Shown: in pieces, positions 1 through 6,243 of the stretch
How positions within the stretch are numbered: position 1 is the stretch's first letter
How the letters are laid out: each line of letters opens with the position of its first letter
From: Ponticaulis sp.
Lineage (GTDB): Bacteria; Pseudomonadota; Alphaproteobacteria; Caulobacterales; Hyphomonadaceae
DNA: 12,132 nucleotides
Direction of reading: 5' to 3'
Assembly: GCA_002699325.1 (NCBI GenBank)
Contig: PABS01000064.1
Location: 14,356-26,487 of the forward strand
The notes under the pieces: generated by a model
Told to the model about the DNA's origin: nothing
What the model saw: only the letters and a program-made list of their open reading frames with translations
The model's database searches: none
Made by a program: the position numbers and the translations under genes

Positions 1-1
1 C

Positions 2-562
2 GAATGGGGCGTCGACAAGGTCATTCTGATCCCAGACAAATACCTCGCGCGCAATGTTGCGGCTGTGACGGATATTGAGATCATCACCTGGGATGGTCGT
101 TGCGAGGTGCATGAGCAGTTCACCGCTGACGATATTGAGGCTTTGCGCGACGCGCATCCGGGCGTTCTGATCCTGGCGCACCCTGAGTGCCCGCCAGATG
201 TACTCGAGGCGGCGGACTTTGCAGGCTCAACCTCAGCTCTGTCGAATTACGTTTCTGACCGCTCGCCAAACAAGGTTGTGCTGCTCACAGAGTGCTCCAT
301 GAGCGACAATGTGGCGTCTGCCAATCCTGACGTGGAGTTTGTCAAACCCTGCAATCTGTGTCCTCATATGAAGCGGATCACGCTTGAGAATATCTATGAT
401 GCCCTCAAGGATATGAAGCACGAGGTTCTGGTAGAGGAATCAGTCCGGATCGAAGCCAAAAAGGCGATTGATGCGATGCTGGCACTTCCAAACCCCAAAA
501 CCGCCCGGCCATTTGAAACAGGCCTGGCACCCAAGGACATTGAAACGCTCAGCGCGCAATAA
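2..562 (+). CDS. nadA: Quinolinate synthase NadA, C-terminal part (5' end outside window)
   Basis: Quinolinate synthase condenses iminoaspartate (from NadB) with dihydroxyacetone phosphate to give quinolinate, using an oxygen-sensitive [4Fe-4S] cluster in the cytoplasm. The frame is open from base 2, so the gene is cut by the window edge; 186 codons are visible of roughly 350 usual for the family. Family signatures in order (fragment numbering): PDKYLARNVA (11-20), W30-x-G-x-C-x-VHE (30-37), HPEC (60-63), ADFAGSTS (71-78) and CNLCPHMKRITLENI (117-131). C63 and C120 are the likely second and third cluster ligands by comparison with known NadA proteins; the first would lie upstream. An internal GTG at 65 is not the start, because the homology continues in frame before it. 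Followed 27 bp later by a small exported-protein gene and then nadB and nadC. Confidence 0.96.
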   Translation, partial: EWGVDKVILIPDKYLARNVAAVTDIEIITWDGRCEVHEQFTADDIEALRDAHPGVLILAHPECPPDVLEAADFAGSTSALSNYVSDRSPNKVVLLTECSMSDNVASANPDVEFVKPCNLCPHMKRITLENIYDALKDMKHEVLVEESVRIEAKKAIDAMLALPNPKTARPFETGLAPKDIETLSAQ

Positions 563-573
563 GTCGCGCTGAG
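548..573 (+). other. Perfect 9-bp inverted repeat straddling the nadA stop codon
   Basis: CTCAGCGCG (548-556) and CGCGCTGAG (565-573) are perfect inverted repeats separated by 8 bases that contain the TAA stop of nadA. The RNA would form a GC-rich stem-loop between nadA and the next ribosome binding site (581-586). No T-run follows, so it is not a standard Rho-independent terminator. It could act as an mRNA processing, stability or partial attenuation element; this role is inference. Confidence 0.5.
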
Positions 574-589
574 GCCTTCCGGAGGTGAC

Positions 590-1081
590 ATGATAAACAG
601 ACGCGCGAAATTGGCCTTTCCTGCCAGCGTCTGTTTGTCATTTTCGGCAGCACCAGCCATGGCGTATCCCACCGACCTTCCCGCGACGCAGGCGTCCGAG
701 CGCGTCACGCTCGCAACACTGCGCGGGAACTGGTCCTTCAGCACAGATTATTACAGATCCGGTCTCTGTCAGATGTCAGGCAATCTGCACGTATTCGAAC
801 AGACGAAGCCCGATCTGGCGGCCTGTGTTCTAACCGCCGTCGAAGTCTGCGGTGCAGAGCGCTCGGTGGTCGAGCAATCCTGTGAGATGTCCTTCATTGA
901 CGGTCAGGTCGAGATCGTCAGCACGATTGAACAGTTCATAGAAAGAAAGCCGAGTTCGCTCGGTTATCTGCCAGATAATTTTCTGCTTGATGAAGTGAAT
1001 GCAGACGAAATGTCTGGTGAGTTGGAATCTGCCGTGTCATCTAATGCTGTCTTCCGTCGTCAAGAAGGAGGCATTTCATAA
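590..1081 (+). CDS. Small exported four-cysteine protein, first of a tandem paralogous pair
   Basis: Family not recognised. The 163-residue product has a typical Sec signal peptide: basic MINRRAK, a hydrophobic stretch at about 8-21, and a likely cut after AMA (residue 25), so it should act in the periplasm or outside the cell. The mature part is about 138 residues with a GNWSF motif (46-50), cysteines at 60, 79, 87 and 98, GYLPDNFLL (125-133) and FRR (155-157) near the end. The neighbour at 1081 shows the same cysteine spacing (19, 8, 11) and the same GYLPDNF and FRR motifs, so the two are duplicates. Two disulfides and a small beta-barrel resembling AprI-type protease inhibitors or lipocalins are possible, but that is weak inference. 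The start is supported by GGAGGT at 581-586. It lies between nadA and nadB on the same strand. Confidence 0.85.
   Translation: MINRRAKLAFPASVCLSFSAAPAMAYPTDLPATQASERVTLATLRGNWSFSTDYYRSGLCQMSGNLHVFEQTKPDLAACVLTAVEVCGAERSVVEQSCEMSFIDGQVEIVSTIEQFIERKPSSLGYLPDNFLLDEVNADEMSGELESAVSSNAVFRRQEGGIS
1065..1071 (+). promoter_or_regulatory. Ribosome binding site of the second small exported gene, inside the first
   Basis: AAGGAGG lies 9 bases before the ATG at 1081 and is encoded within the last codons of the upstream gene. Stop and start overlap as TAATG, so translation of the two genes is probably coupled. The near-perfect Shine-Dalgarno sequence fixes the start of the second gene. Confidence 0.8.
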
Positions 1082-1536
1082 TGTCCCGCTCCCTCTCATT
1101 TCCTGTTCTCGCCACTGCGTTTGCACTCGCGCTTCCCGTGAATGCTGAACAGAAGATGCCTTCGGCGCCAGAAGCCGCGGACATCAGTGGAGAATGGGGC
1201 TTTACCGCCAACACCAATGACGACTGCTCGTTTACCGGTACGGCCCTTCTGACCAGGACAAGTGATCCGAACCGGTTCGGCTGCGAACTGACCGCCCTTC
1301 AGATGTGTACCACTGAAACATGGCAAGTGAGGCAATCCTGCTCTGCCGTGCGTCTTGATGACCAGCTAATCATCAATTCCGAAATCGAAGAGTTCCTGCA
1401 GGGCGAACCTAATCAGGGATATCTGCCGGACAACTTCTCCCTCAAGATCAAGTCGTCAGACTTCATGAAAGGCGTGCTTCTGTCCTGGGGTCGTCATTCA
1501 GCGGAGTTCCGCCGTACAGAAGATGTCATAGGCTAA
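1081..1536 (+). CDS. Small exported four-cysteine protein, second of a tandem paralogous pair
   Basis: Family not recognised. 151 residues with a Sec signal peptide (MSRSLSF, hydrophobic about 6-20, likely cut after VNA, residue 22), so a periplasmic or secreted location is expected. Mature part: GEWGF (37-41), cysteines at 49, 68, 76 and 87, an IEEF segment (102-105), GYLPDNFSL (113-121) and FRR (143-145). Cysteine spacing is identical to that of the upstream gene, and shared positions include LTAxxxC, QSC and GYLPDNF. Overall identity is otherwise modest, so the duplication is old. The start overlaps the previous stop by one base and has a strong ribosome binding site. nadB begins 21 bp after the stop, so the gene is probably part of the nad transcript. 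No catalytic motif is visible. Confidence 0.85.
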   Translation: MSRSLSFPVLATAFALALPVNAEQKMPSAPEAADISGEWGFTANTNDDCSFTGTALLTRTSDPNRFGCELTALQMCTTETWQVRQSCSAVRLDDQLIINSEIEEFLQGEPNQGYLPDNFSLKIKSSDFMKGVLLSWGRHSAEFRRTEDVIG

Positions 1537-1557
1537 AATTCTCCATGACGTCTTTGA

Positions 1558-3129
1558 ATGATGGGCACCGGCTCCATGAGTGAACGGCCAGATATCCTTA
1601 TTGTTGGCGCAGGGCTGGCAGGGCTTTTTCTTGCACTGCGCCTTGCCCCCCGCAAATGCACAATCATTTGCCCGGCCCCACTCGGCGAGGCAGCCTCATC
1701 AAGCTGGGCACAGGGCGGGCTTGCAGCGGCGCTGGCGCCTGACGATTCCCCGGAAGTTCACGCCGCAGATACGGTCAAAGCCGGAGATGGTCTGGTTGAT
1801 CCTGTCACAGCACAGCTTATTGCAGAGGACGGCCCCGAGCGCGTTCGCGACCTCCTCATGCTGGGTGTCCCATTCGATCGAACCCCGGAAGGCGCATTGG
1901 CGCTCTCTCTGGAGGCCGCCCATTCGAAGCCAAGGGTGGCCAGAGTGGCTGGTGATCTGGCGGGCAAGGCCATTATGCAGGCGCTGATTGATGCCGTCCT
2001 CGCGGCCGACCACATCAGTCTTATTGATGGCCTCAAGGCCGTCGCACTCCTCACTGACGGCCAGGGCAAGGTCCACGGCATTCGGGCGCAGAAATCGAAC
2101 GGTGATCTCGAATCCTTGTTTGCGCCTGAAACCGTGCTCTGCACCGGCGGGTCTGGTGGGCTCTTCCGGGTCACGACCAATCCGCGCGAATCCCGCGGCG
2201 ATGCATTGGCCATGGCGTATGAGGCCGGAGCGCTGCTCTCAGATCTCGAATTTGTTCAGTTTCACCCAACAGCCATCGACATAGATCGCGACCCTGCCCC
2301 GCTTGCGACTGAGGCTCTGCGCGGCGAAGGCGCCCGCCTGATAAATGCGGATGGCAATTTCTTCATGCCGCGTCATGATCCCATGGGAGAGCTCGCCCCA
2401 CGCGACCGTGTCGCTCGCGCTGTGCATATTGAAGCGCTGTCCGACCGGAAGGCCTTTCTCGACACGAGAGAAACGATTGGTGATGAGATCGCCACGCACT
2501 TCCCCACTGTTTTCGGTGCCTGCATGGCCGCTGGCATAGACCCTCGCAAAAGCCCGATCCCGATCGCCCCGGCTGCGCATTATCACATGGGCGGCATTGT
2601 CACCGATGTCTGGGGGCGCACGAGCTTGCCTGGTCTTTCAGCTTGCGGCGAATGTTCGTCCACCGGCGCGCACGGCGCCAATAGACTGGCGTCAAACTCC
2701 TTGCTTGAAGCGGTCGTCTTTGCTGCGCGAATTGCTGACCGGCTTAGAGAGGCTGAACTGCCAGACCAGTTTGATGAAAGCGCCCAGGGGCAACCAGCAC
2801 CTGACCTTGCGCCCGACCATCTGAAGACACTCCGGCACCGTATGGAACGCGAATGCGGCGTGGTGAGAAGCCAGGATGGCTTGTCGGCCTTGCTGGAATG
2901 GATTGACGAGACAGCCAGGTCTTATCCGGAGGGGCCACTTCCCCGCGCGCTTCAGGTCTCACGCCTGATGGTGATCTCCGCGCTGCGACGTGAGGAAAGC
3001 CGCGGCGGCCATTACAGGTCCGACTATCCTGAGCCGTCTGAGCACCCGACCCGGAGCTTCGTGTGCCGGTCCGGAGATGAGCCGCTATTTCTGGACGCTT
3101 TGCCGTCTCTGAAGGACCAAACGACATGA
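1558..3129 (+). CDS. nadB: L-aspartate oxidase NadB
   Basis: Flavoprotein that oxidises L-aspartate to iminoaspartate, the first step of bacterial de novo NAD synthesis, and passes the unstable product to NadA. At 523 residues it matches the family length. Visible features: FAD dinucleotide-binding GAGLAGL (17-23), SSSWAQGGLAAAL (47-59), FHPTA (235-239), LRGEGARLIN (254-263), RDRVARAVH (282-290), HYHMGGI (341-347), the FAD-contacting segment around SACGECSSTGAHGANRLASN (361-380), and the C-terminal EESRGGHYRSDYP (480-492) typical of the succinate dehydrogenase/fumarate reductase flavoprotein superfamily. The start is uncertain: ATG at 1558, 1561 and 1576 are all in frame and none has a clear Shine-Dalgarno. 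1576 (MSERPDILIVGAG) puts the start at the usual distance from the first beta strand and may be the true one. The stop overlaps the nadC start. Confidence 0.96.
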   Translation: MMGTGSMSERPDILIVGAGLAGLFLALRLAPRKCTIICPAPLGEAASSSWAQGGLAAALAPDDSPEVHAADTVKAGDGLVDPVTAQLIAEDGPERVRDLLMLGVPFDRTPEGALALSLEAAHSKPRVARVAGDLAGKAIMQALIDAVLAADHISLIDGLKAVALLTDGQGKVHGIRAQKSNGDLESLFAPETVLCTGGSGGLFRVTTNPRESRGDALAMAYEAGALLSDLEFVQFHPTAIDIDRDPAPLATEALRGEGARLINADGNFFMPRHDPMGELAPRDRVARAVHIEALSDRKAFLDTRETIGDEIATHFPTVFGACMAAGIDPRKSPIPIAPAAHYHMGGIVTDVWGRTSLPGLSACGECSSTGAHGANRLASNSLLEAVVFAARIADRLREAELPDQFDESAQGQPAPDLAPDHLKTLRHRMERECGVVRSQDGLSALLEWIDETARSYPEGPLPRALQVSRLMVISALRREESRGGHYRSDYPEPSEHPTRSFVCRSGDEPLFLDALPSLKDQTT

Positions 3130-3977
3130 GCCATATTCCGCCGCTTCCAGATATCATTCTCGAGCCCATCGTCCGTCTTGCGCTTCAGGAAGACCTTGGG
3201 CGCGCGGGCGATCTGACGACCGACGCGACGATTGATCCTGAAACTCAGCTCATAGCCGTCATTCGCGCCAGATCACCAGGTTCAATTGCCGGACTTGATG
3301 CTGCGGGCCTGGCACTTCGCATGATTGATCCTGCGGTTGCCCTCAAGATCGACCAGCCAGATGGCAGCCAGGTTCAAGCCGGAGATGTTGTTGCGAGCTT
3401 TGAGGGCTCAGCGCGATCCATCCTCACGGCTGAACGGACCATGCTGAACTTTTTGGGCCGCCTGTCAGGCATTGCCACCTTTACGCGGAAATTCGTCGAC
3501 GCAATTGATGGAACCAGTGCCAGAATCGTCTGCACCCGAAAAACAACGCCGGGCCACCGGGCGGTTGAAAAACGCGCCGTCCGATGCGGCGGCGGCACCA
3601 GCCACCGTTATGGTCTGGATGACGCCATCATGATCAAGGACAATCATATCGCTGCCGCCGGCAGTCTCGAAGATGCTGTGAAACGCGCGCAGGCTTATGC
3701 CGGACATTTGCGCATGATCGAAGTCGAAGTTGATACGCTTGAGCAACTCGAGCGTCTGATCCCCCTCGCCCCCCATGCCGTGCTTCTGGACAATATGGAC
3801 TGCGAAGATCTCAAAACCGCAGTTTCAATGGTCAATCGGCGCTTCACGACCGAAGCATCAGGCGGTGTGACCCTTGATACCGTGCGTGCGATTGCCGCCA
3901 CCGGCGTCGACTTCATCTCTGTGGGTGCGCTGACTCATTCAGCGCCAAATCTCGATCTTGGTATGGATATCGGATAG
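3126..3977 (+). CDS. nadC: Nicotinate-nucleotide pyrophosphorylase (quinolinate phosphoribosyltransferase) NadC
   Basis: Converts quinolinate plus PRPP to nicotinate mononucleotide, CO2 and pyrophosphate, completing the route begun by NadB and NadA. 283 residues, normal length. Motifs: EDLGRAGDLTT (22-32), AERTMLNFLGRLSGIAT (102-118), TRKTTPGHR (137-145) with basic residues that bind substrate phosphates, GGGTSHRYGL (155-164), IKDNH (170-174), EVEVD (199-203), LLDNM (220-224), EASGGV (243-248) and SVGALTHSAP (265-274). The ATG overlaps the nadB stop as ATGA, which indicates translational coupling. C136 stands where many homologs have Asp (DTRKT); I believe this is a common variant in alphaproteobacteria. 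The 70-bp gap to the next gene has two small palindromes but no clear terminator. Confidence 0.97.
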   Translation: MSHIPPLPDIILEPIVRLALQEDLGRAGDLTTDATIDPETQLIAVIRARSPGSIAGLDAAGLALRMIDPAVALKIDQPDGSQVQAGDVVASFEGSARSILTAERTMLNFLGRLSGIATFTRKFVDAIDGTSARIVCTRKTTPGHRAVEKRAVRCGGGTSHRYGLDDAIMIKDNHIAAAGSLEDAVKRAQAYAGHLRMIEVEVDTLEQLERLIPLAPHAVLLDNMDCEDLKTAVSMVNRRFTTEASGGVTLDTVRAIAATGVDFISVGALTHSAPNLDLGMDIG

Positions 3978-3985
3978 CGCCAGCG

Positions 3986-4016
3986 CCTCATTTGAGGATT
4001 GCATTGTCTGAAATGC
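3986..4016 (+). repeat. Two adjacent short palindromes after nadC
   Basis: CCTCA-TT-TGAGG (3986-3997) is followed by GCATT-N6-AATGC (4001-4016). Stems are only 5 bp and no T-run follows, so these do not make a convincing terminator; the downstream gene could be reached by read-through from the nad operon. They could also be an operator in front of the dehydrogenase gene. Such short repeats may be chance. Confidence 0.25.
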
Positions 4017-4047
4017 GTCATAACCTCGGCGTGACAGAACAATAAAG

Positions 4048-4875
4048 ATGGAATACCTCATGGGAGAAGCGCGCGGACGAAAGAGTATTTTCGTAACGGG
4101 GGCAGCGTCAGGCATTGGCGCTGAGACAGCAAGACACTTTGCGAAGAAAGGCTGGTTTGTCGGCTTGTTCGACATTGATGAGGCTGGCCTGAAAGATGTG
4201 TCCGAGGAAATCGGCACCGATAAGTCCATCAGCGGGAAGCTGGACGTCCGAAGCCGCGAGGACTGGTCAAACGCCACAACACTTTTCAGCGAAGCGACTG
4301 AAAAGCGCATGAATGTGCTTTTCAACAATGCCGGTATCGGTCGACACGGCTGGTTTGAAGAAATCCCCCAGGACGAAGCGGATCAGGTTGTCGATGTGAA
4401 CCTGAAAGGCGTGATCAACGGCGTGTATGCCTGCCTGCCGCTACTTCGCGAGACCAGTGGCGCACGCATCGTGAATACTGCCTCTGCGGCTGGTGTGATC
4501 GGTACGCCAATGCTGGCAGTCTACTCAGCGACGAAGTTCGCCGTGAGGGGGCTCACGGAAGCCCTCAATCTGGAGCTGGCCGATCAGAATATTCACGTCA
4601 CAACACTGACGCCCTGGTTTATCGACACGCCCATCCTGCAGAGCTCTGCGCCGCAAGGCTCCAATCGCAATATGAAAGACGACCTCACTGAAGGCGGTGT
4701 CGAGGTCTACCCCGTCTCAATGGCGGCTGAGAAAGTCTGGGAAGCTGTTCACGGCAATCAAACCCATTATCTCGTTGGCAAGGCGGCTGAGCGCACGCAA
4801 TTGGCCTCTCGCTTCCTGCCGGGCATGGTGAGAAAGCGCCTCAGGCGCGGCTTGCCCCGGCGCGAAAACGCCTGA
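4048..4875 (+). CDS. Short-chain dehydrogenase/reductase (SDR), substrate unknown
   Basis: Classical SDR of 275 residues with a Rossmann fold. Cofactor motif TGAASGIG at 17-24; an acidic D42 at the end of the second strand (LFDID) suggests NAD(H) over NADP(H), by inference. NNAG is at 93-96, and the catalytic tetrad N118 (DVNLKG), S146 (NTASAAG), Y159 and K163 (YSATK) is complete, so an active oxidoreductase is expected. The usual PG after strand 6 is PW here (P189, W190). The C-terminus is strongly basic (VRKRLRRGLPRR), which might aid membrane or nucleic acid contact. Substrate cannot be told from sequence. Starts at 4048 or 4060 are both possible; neither has a strong ribosome binding site, and 4060 removes only four residues. 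It follows nadC by 70 bp and converges on the hydrolase gene. Confidence 0.92.
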   Translation: MEYLMGEARGRKSIFVTGAASGIGAETARHFAKKGWFVGLFDIDEAGLKDVSEEIGTDKSISGKLDVRSREDWSNATTLFSEATEKRMNVLFNNAGIGRHGWFEEIPQDEADQVVDVNLKGVINGVYACLPLLRETSGARIVNTASAAGVIGTPMLAVYSATKFAVRGLTEALNLELADQNIHVTTLTPWFIDTPILQSSAPQGSNRNMKDDLTEGGVEVYPVSMAAEKVWEAVHGNQTHYLVGKAAERTQLASRFLPGMVRKRLRRGLPRRENA

Positions 4876-4888
4876 TCATTTCTGAACC

Positions 4889-4926
4889 AAAAAAAAGGGC
4901 GCCTCTTGGGGCGCCCTTCTTGTTTT
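4889..4926. terminator. Bidirectional Rho-independent terminator between SDR and hydrolase genes
   Basis: AAGGGCGCC (4895-4903), a 6-base loop and GGCGCCCTT (4910-4918) form a perfect 9-bp GC-rich stem. An 8-base A-run lies on the left (4889-4896) and a T-rich run on the right (to 4926), so it can stop transcripts from either side. It sits between the two convergent genes, 13 bp after the SDR stop and 23 bp beyond the hydrolase stop. Confidence 0.93.
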
Positions 4927-4949
4927 TGACAATTGTTTTTCGGCTCAGC

Positions 4950-5831
4950 CTAGGTGGCGCGGTCCGCACGCTCACGCACCTGAATCCATTCCTGACCGCG
5001 TGGGAAACGGTAGAAGATGTGCGTTCCGATCGTGCGGGTCTGGATCAGGTGCTTGTTCCAGACAGGATCCACATAATTCGTGTGATAGTGCGTAGCAGTA
5101 CCTGTCAGCGGCTTGTTCATATCCATCATGACATGAGCAGCAACAGTCTGGGCGCGGTTCCAGAGACGGCCACGTGCTGGGTGGCGATCCATAGCGCCAT
5201 CGCAAGTGAAGCTGAACTGGCACCCTGTCGAGCGCTCAGAGCCCTGGAAGACGACCTTACAGATCGTATCCGGATAGCGGTAATCTTTAACGCGGTTACG
5301 CACGACTTCCGCGACAGCAATCTGGCCAAGCAAAGACTCGCTTCGCGCTTCGTAGTAGATCGCCTGAGAAAGGCACTCATGCTCTTTCATGTTCCGCTCA
5401 GCGAGCTCGAAGTGAACCGGCTGAAACGTCGCATAGCTCTCAAGCGCCGCAAGGTCGCGATAGCGCTGACCAAACTTATCACCCGTTGATTCAGGCGCAC
5501 GCTTCAGCGCGTACTCAACGGTGCGCATCCACGGGCTATCCATTACCGCAGCAGACGTTTTGCTCTCAACTGGCGCGCGAGCTTCAATACGGGATGCAAG
5601 AAATTCTGCATCTTCACGGAACTCAGCGCGCACTGATTCCGTTTCAACACGACCAGCAAGGGTAGGAAGTGCGACGGCCGCGGTCATAACGCATGCAGTT
5701 ACAGCAGCGCCACGTGCGACAAACCGTGTTTGCTCTTTGCCAGACATGGTGGACCACCACGAGGTCGCGCGGTTCGCAAGCGAACGCTGACGTAATCCCT
5801 TCGGGGGATTTGTCTTAGTAGAGGTAAACAT
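4950..5831 (-). CDS. Membrane-anchored cell wall hydrolase, SleB/CwlJ-like
   Basis: 293 residues. A basic, cytoplasmic N-terminal segment (about 1-37) is followed by one hydrophobic helix (about 38-58, rich in A, V and T), then a linker and a C-terminal Hydrolase_2/SleB-type domain from about 150. Domain signatures: CLSQAIYYEARSE (153-165), where E161 is the likely catalytic glutamate by analogy with SleB lytic transglycosylases; GQIAVAEVVRNRV (169-181); YPDTICKVVFQ (186-196); CQFSFTCDG (204-212); and HYHTNYVDPVW (248-258). It probably cleaves peptidoglycan glycan strands in the periplasm, during growth, division or envelope remodelling. SleB is best known from spore germination in Bacillus, but homologs are common in non-sporulating alphaproteobacteria. 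No clear Shine-Dalgarno precedes the ATG; a start at Met29 is also possible and would still keep the helix. Single gene with its own terminator. Confidence 0.9.
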   Translation of the reverse strand: MFTSTKTNPPKGLRQRSLANRATSWWSTMSGKEQTRFVARGAAVTACVMTAAVALPTLAGRVETESVRAEFREDAEFLASRIEARAPVESKTSAAVMDSPWMRTVEYALKRAPESTGDKFGQRYRDLAALESYATFQPVHFELAERNMKEHECLSQAIYYEARSESLLGQIAVAEVVRNRVKDYRYPDTICKVVFQGSERSTGCQFSFTCDGAMDRHPARGRLWNRAQTVAAHVMMDMNKPLTGTATHYHTNYVDPVWNKHLIQTRTIGTHIFYRFPRGQEWIQVRERADRAT

Positions 5832-5894
5832 CGTGCTTTGAACCCCAGCTTATACATACCGTCCGGGCTAGGTTATTTTCTTCCCGGTAGGCCG

Positions 5895-5911
5895 CTAACT
5901 ACTCAAGTTAG
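5895..5911. promoter_or_regulatory. Palindrome upstream of the hydrolase gene, possible operator
   Basis: CTAACT-N5-AGTTAG is a perfect 6-bp inverted repeat centred about 70 bp upstream of the hydrolase start codon, where a transcription factor could bind. It does not fit the TTAA-N7-TTAA consensus of the cell-cycle regulator CtrA. Function is inferred from position and symmetry only. Confidence 0.3.
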
Positions 5912-5961
5912 GTGCCAGTTCTCATTCGAAGTCAGCCGTAGATAAATGTTTTTTCCCTAAT

Positions 5962-5984
5962 AGCAAGTGCTTTGGCACTTCGCT
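5962..5984. repeat. Short stem-loop in intergenic region
   Basis: AAGTGC (5965-5970) and GCACTT (5975-5980) pair around TTTG, and outer AGC/GCT bases extend the stem past one bulged base. No T-run follows on either strand, so it is not a simple terminator. It may be part of a transcript leader or be chance. Confidence 0.35.
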
Positions 5985-6096
5985 GATACGGCGTCTTCGA
6001 GATCCAATTATGTAAACCCAGCCGAAATGAAAACTGAATTCGCGGTAACTTTGTTCCACGACCCGGCAAAAATTATCCGGTGAAAAATGAAAATTT

Positions 6097-6118
6097 CTCT
6101 AAAATCAGAACTCTAAAA
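6097..6118. repeat. Direct repeat CTCTAAAA, 14-bp period
   Basis: CTCTAAAA occurs at 6097-6104 and again at 6111-6118, with six bases between the copies, in an AT-rich intergenic stretch. A palindrome (AGCTTT-C-AAAGCT, 6123-6135) follows at once. Closely spaced direct repeats can be binding sites for a dimeric regulator; no regulator is identified. Confidence 0.3.
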
Positions 6119-6189
6119 GCCGAGCTTTCAAAGCTTCAATACTGTTTTTCAGGATCATATCACTGGGCCTCAGAGCTAAAGCCTGCGAC

Positions 6190-6222
6190 AAAAAACGGCT
6201 GAAAAAACTTCAGCCGTTTTCG
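6190..6222 (-). terminator. Rho-independent terminator of the glyS-ppdK operon
   Basis: AAAACGGCTGAA (6192-6203) and TTCAGCCGTTTT (6209-6220) form a perfect 12-bp stem with a 5-base loop. Read on the - strand it lies about 24 bp after the ppdK stop and is followed by a T-run (the A-run at 6190-6195 on +). A shorter T-run on + means it may also work weakly in the other direction. Confidence 0.92.
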
Positions 6223-6243
6223 AATATTATTGTTGAAAAACGA

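Larger units (their letters stand above)
5832..6189. other. Long intergenic region upstream of the hydrolase gene, no credible gene
   Basis: About 360 bp lie between the hydrolase start and the ppdK terminator, and the half nearer ppdK is more AT-rich than the flanking genes. It must hold the hydrolase promoter (- strand), but I could not fix a good -35/-10 pair; TATAAG near 5855 on the - strand is a possible -10 without a matching -35. I see a palindrome at 5895-5911, a hairpin at 5962-5984, an 8-bp direct repeat at 6097-6118 and a 13-bp palindrome at 6123-6135. No tRNA-like cloverleaf was found. A small RNA or a long 5' leader is possible but not shown. Confidence 0.5.

Noticed and set aside
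65..562. GTG at 65 as the start of a short stand-alone gene
   Set aside because: NadA homology (PDKYLARNVA) continues in frame upstream to the window edge, so this is an internal valine codon.
4920..5489. 189-codon open frame on + opposite the hydrolase gene
   Set aside because: Begins in the terminator and covers the conserved SleB domain on the other strand; the - strand reading has clear family motifs.
6027..6083. 18-residue open frame starting at ATG in the intergenic region
   Set aside because: No ribosome binding site and no distinctive composition; expected by chance in AT-rich DNA.
5832..6243. Possible tRNA, 6S RNA or tmRNA in the intergenic region
   Set aside because: TTCGAAT near 5932 recalls a tRNA T-loop, but the flanking bases do not fold as a cloverleaf on either strand, and I could not recognise any known RNA family.
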